The position numbers and the translations under genes were made by a program. From Flavobacterium arcticum (GTDB lineage: Bacteria > Bacteroidota > Bacteroidia > Flavobacteriales > Flavobacteriaceae), in contig NZ_CP031188.1 in NCBI RefSeq assembly GCF_003344925.1, forward strand, positions 2,463,001 to 2,527,000: a stretch of 64,000 nt of DNA, given 5' to 3'. Below the pieces are notes generated by a model that saw only the letters and a list, made by a program, of their open reading frames with translations, was not told the origin of the DNA and ran no database searches. Positions 63,798 through 64,000 of this stretch are shown in pieces; within the stretch, counting starts at the first letter, position 1, and every line of letters begins with the position of its first letter.

Positions 63798-64000
63798 ATG
63801 GAAAATAAAAAAGTAGTAATTGTTTCGGCTGTACGTACACCAATAGGTAGCTTTATGGGTGCTTTATCAACAGTACCTGCTCCAATGCTTGGGGCTGCTG
63901 CTATAAAAGGAGCATTAGAAAAAATAAACCTTGACGGTAGTAAGGTTGATGAAGTTTTAATGGGTAACGTAGTACAAGCTGGTGTAGGGCAAGCTCCTGC
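63798..64000 (+). CDS. Acetyl-CoA C-acyltransferase (thiolase), N-terminal part only
   Basis: The first 67 codons of a thiolase, cut by the window end. The reading starts [19 protein letters not shown], and [16 protein letters not shown] is the conserved thiolase N-terminus. [19 protein letters not shown] and [11 protein letters not shown] follow the family pattern. The catalytic Cys would lie about 20 residues beyond the window. It condenses two acetyl-CoA or cleaves 3-ketoacyl-CoA; the direction cannot be told from this part. Confidence 0.9.
   Translation, partial: MENKKVVIVSAVRTPIGSFMGALSTVPAPMLGAAAIKGALEKINLDGSKVDEVLMGNVVQAGVGQAP

Overview
The window looks like chromosomal DNA of a Flavobacteriaceae bacterium (Bacteroidota), probably Flavobacterium or a close relative. 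The evidence is the strong AT bias, the many TAnnTTTG (-7) promoter boxes just upstream of start codons, a Rho factor with a long disordered insert, BshA-type bacillithiol synthesis, SusC-style carboxypeptidase-regulatory/plug domains, a GH3/beta-lactamase fusion, and many small secreted or lipoprotein families of Bacteroidota type. No insertion sequence, prophage, CRISPR array or rRNA operon is visible. The window holds about 54 protein genes, three tRNAs, a dozen clear terminators and two dispersed palindromic repeats.

Layout. 1-8.7 kb: an orphan cytosine-5 DNA methyltransferase, YchF, a ferredoxin divergent from an acyl-CoA reductase, serC-serA, a YciO-type threonylcarbamoyl-AMP synthase homologue and an unknown gene pair. 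8.7-24.6 kb: a REP-like repeat, UvrD/PcrA helicase, small membrane or secreted proteins, an M1 aminopeptidase and outer-membrane phospholipase A separated by a decayed copy of the aminopeptidase promoter and start, RecG, a small protein with an eCIS/DUF4157-toxin-like N-terminus, MscS and bestrophin channels, and Rho. 24.8-31 kb: DUF4293 protein, PrcB-like lipoprotein with bshA, DUF1801 protein, and a NagZ-like GH3/serine-hydrolase fusion. 31-36.3 kb: one leftward run of amidase, MlaD, membrane Fe-S protein, HAD protein, CCG-domain Fe-S protein and an unknown. 36.4-43 kb: lptD-ridA, then a leftward central-carbon block (pfkA-gap, an N-acetylglucosamine-kinase-like protein, methylglyoxal synthase). 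43-54 kb: a large TamB protein divergent from tsaD-rsmE, then DUF4159, a TrmH-type methyltransferase, AI-2E family permease, THUMP-like methyltransferase and a secreted protein, then a Ser-Pro-Arg tRNA operon. 54-64 kb: a YD-repeat-like lipoprotein, a 2167-residue alpha-2-macroglobulin with an embedded SusC-like plug, a GH64/thaumatin-like protein without a signal peptide, and the start of a thiolase.

How the genes fit together. Many genes serve the cell envelope: LptD for LPS export, TamB and MlaD for lipid or outer-membrane protein traffic, PldA for outer-membrane lipid turnover, and the amidase and GH3 fusion for peptidoglycan turnover. The macroglobulin is probably a periplasmic protease trap. 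Translation and tRNA maintenance (TsaD, YciO-type protein, RsmE, TrmH) and DNA repair (RecG, UvrD) make up most of the rest. The most unusual object is the macroglobulin/plug chimera. The eCIS-like small protein, the secretion-signal-less GH64-like protein, the pldA-proximal promoter relic and the ATG-less starts of lptD and tamB are also worth a second look.
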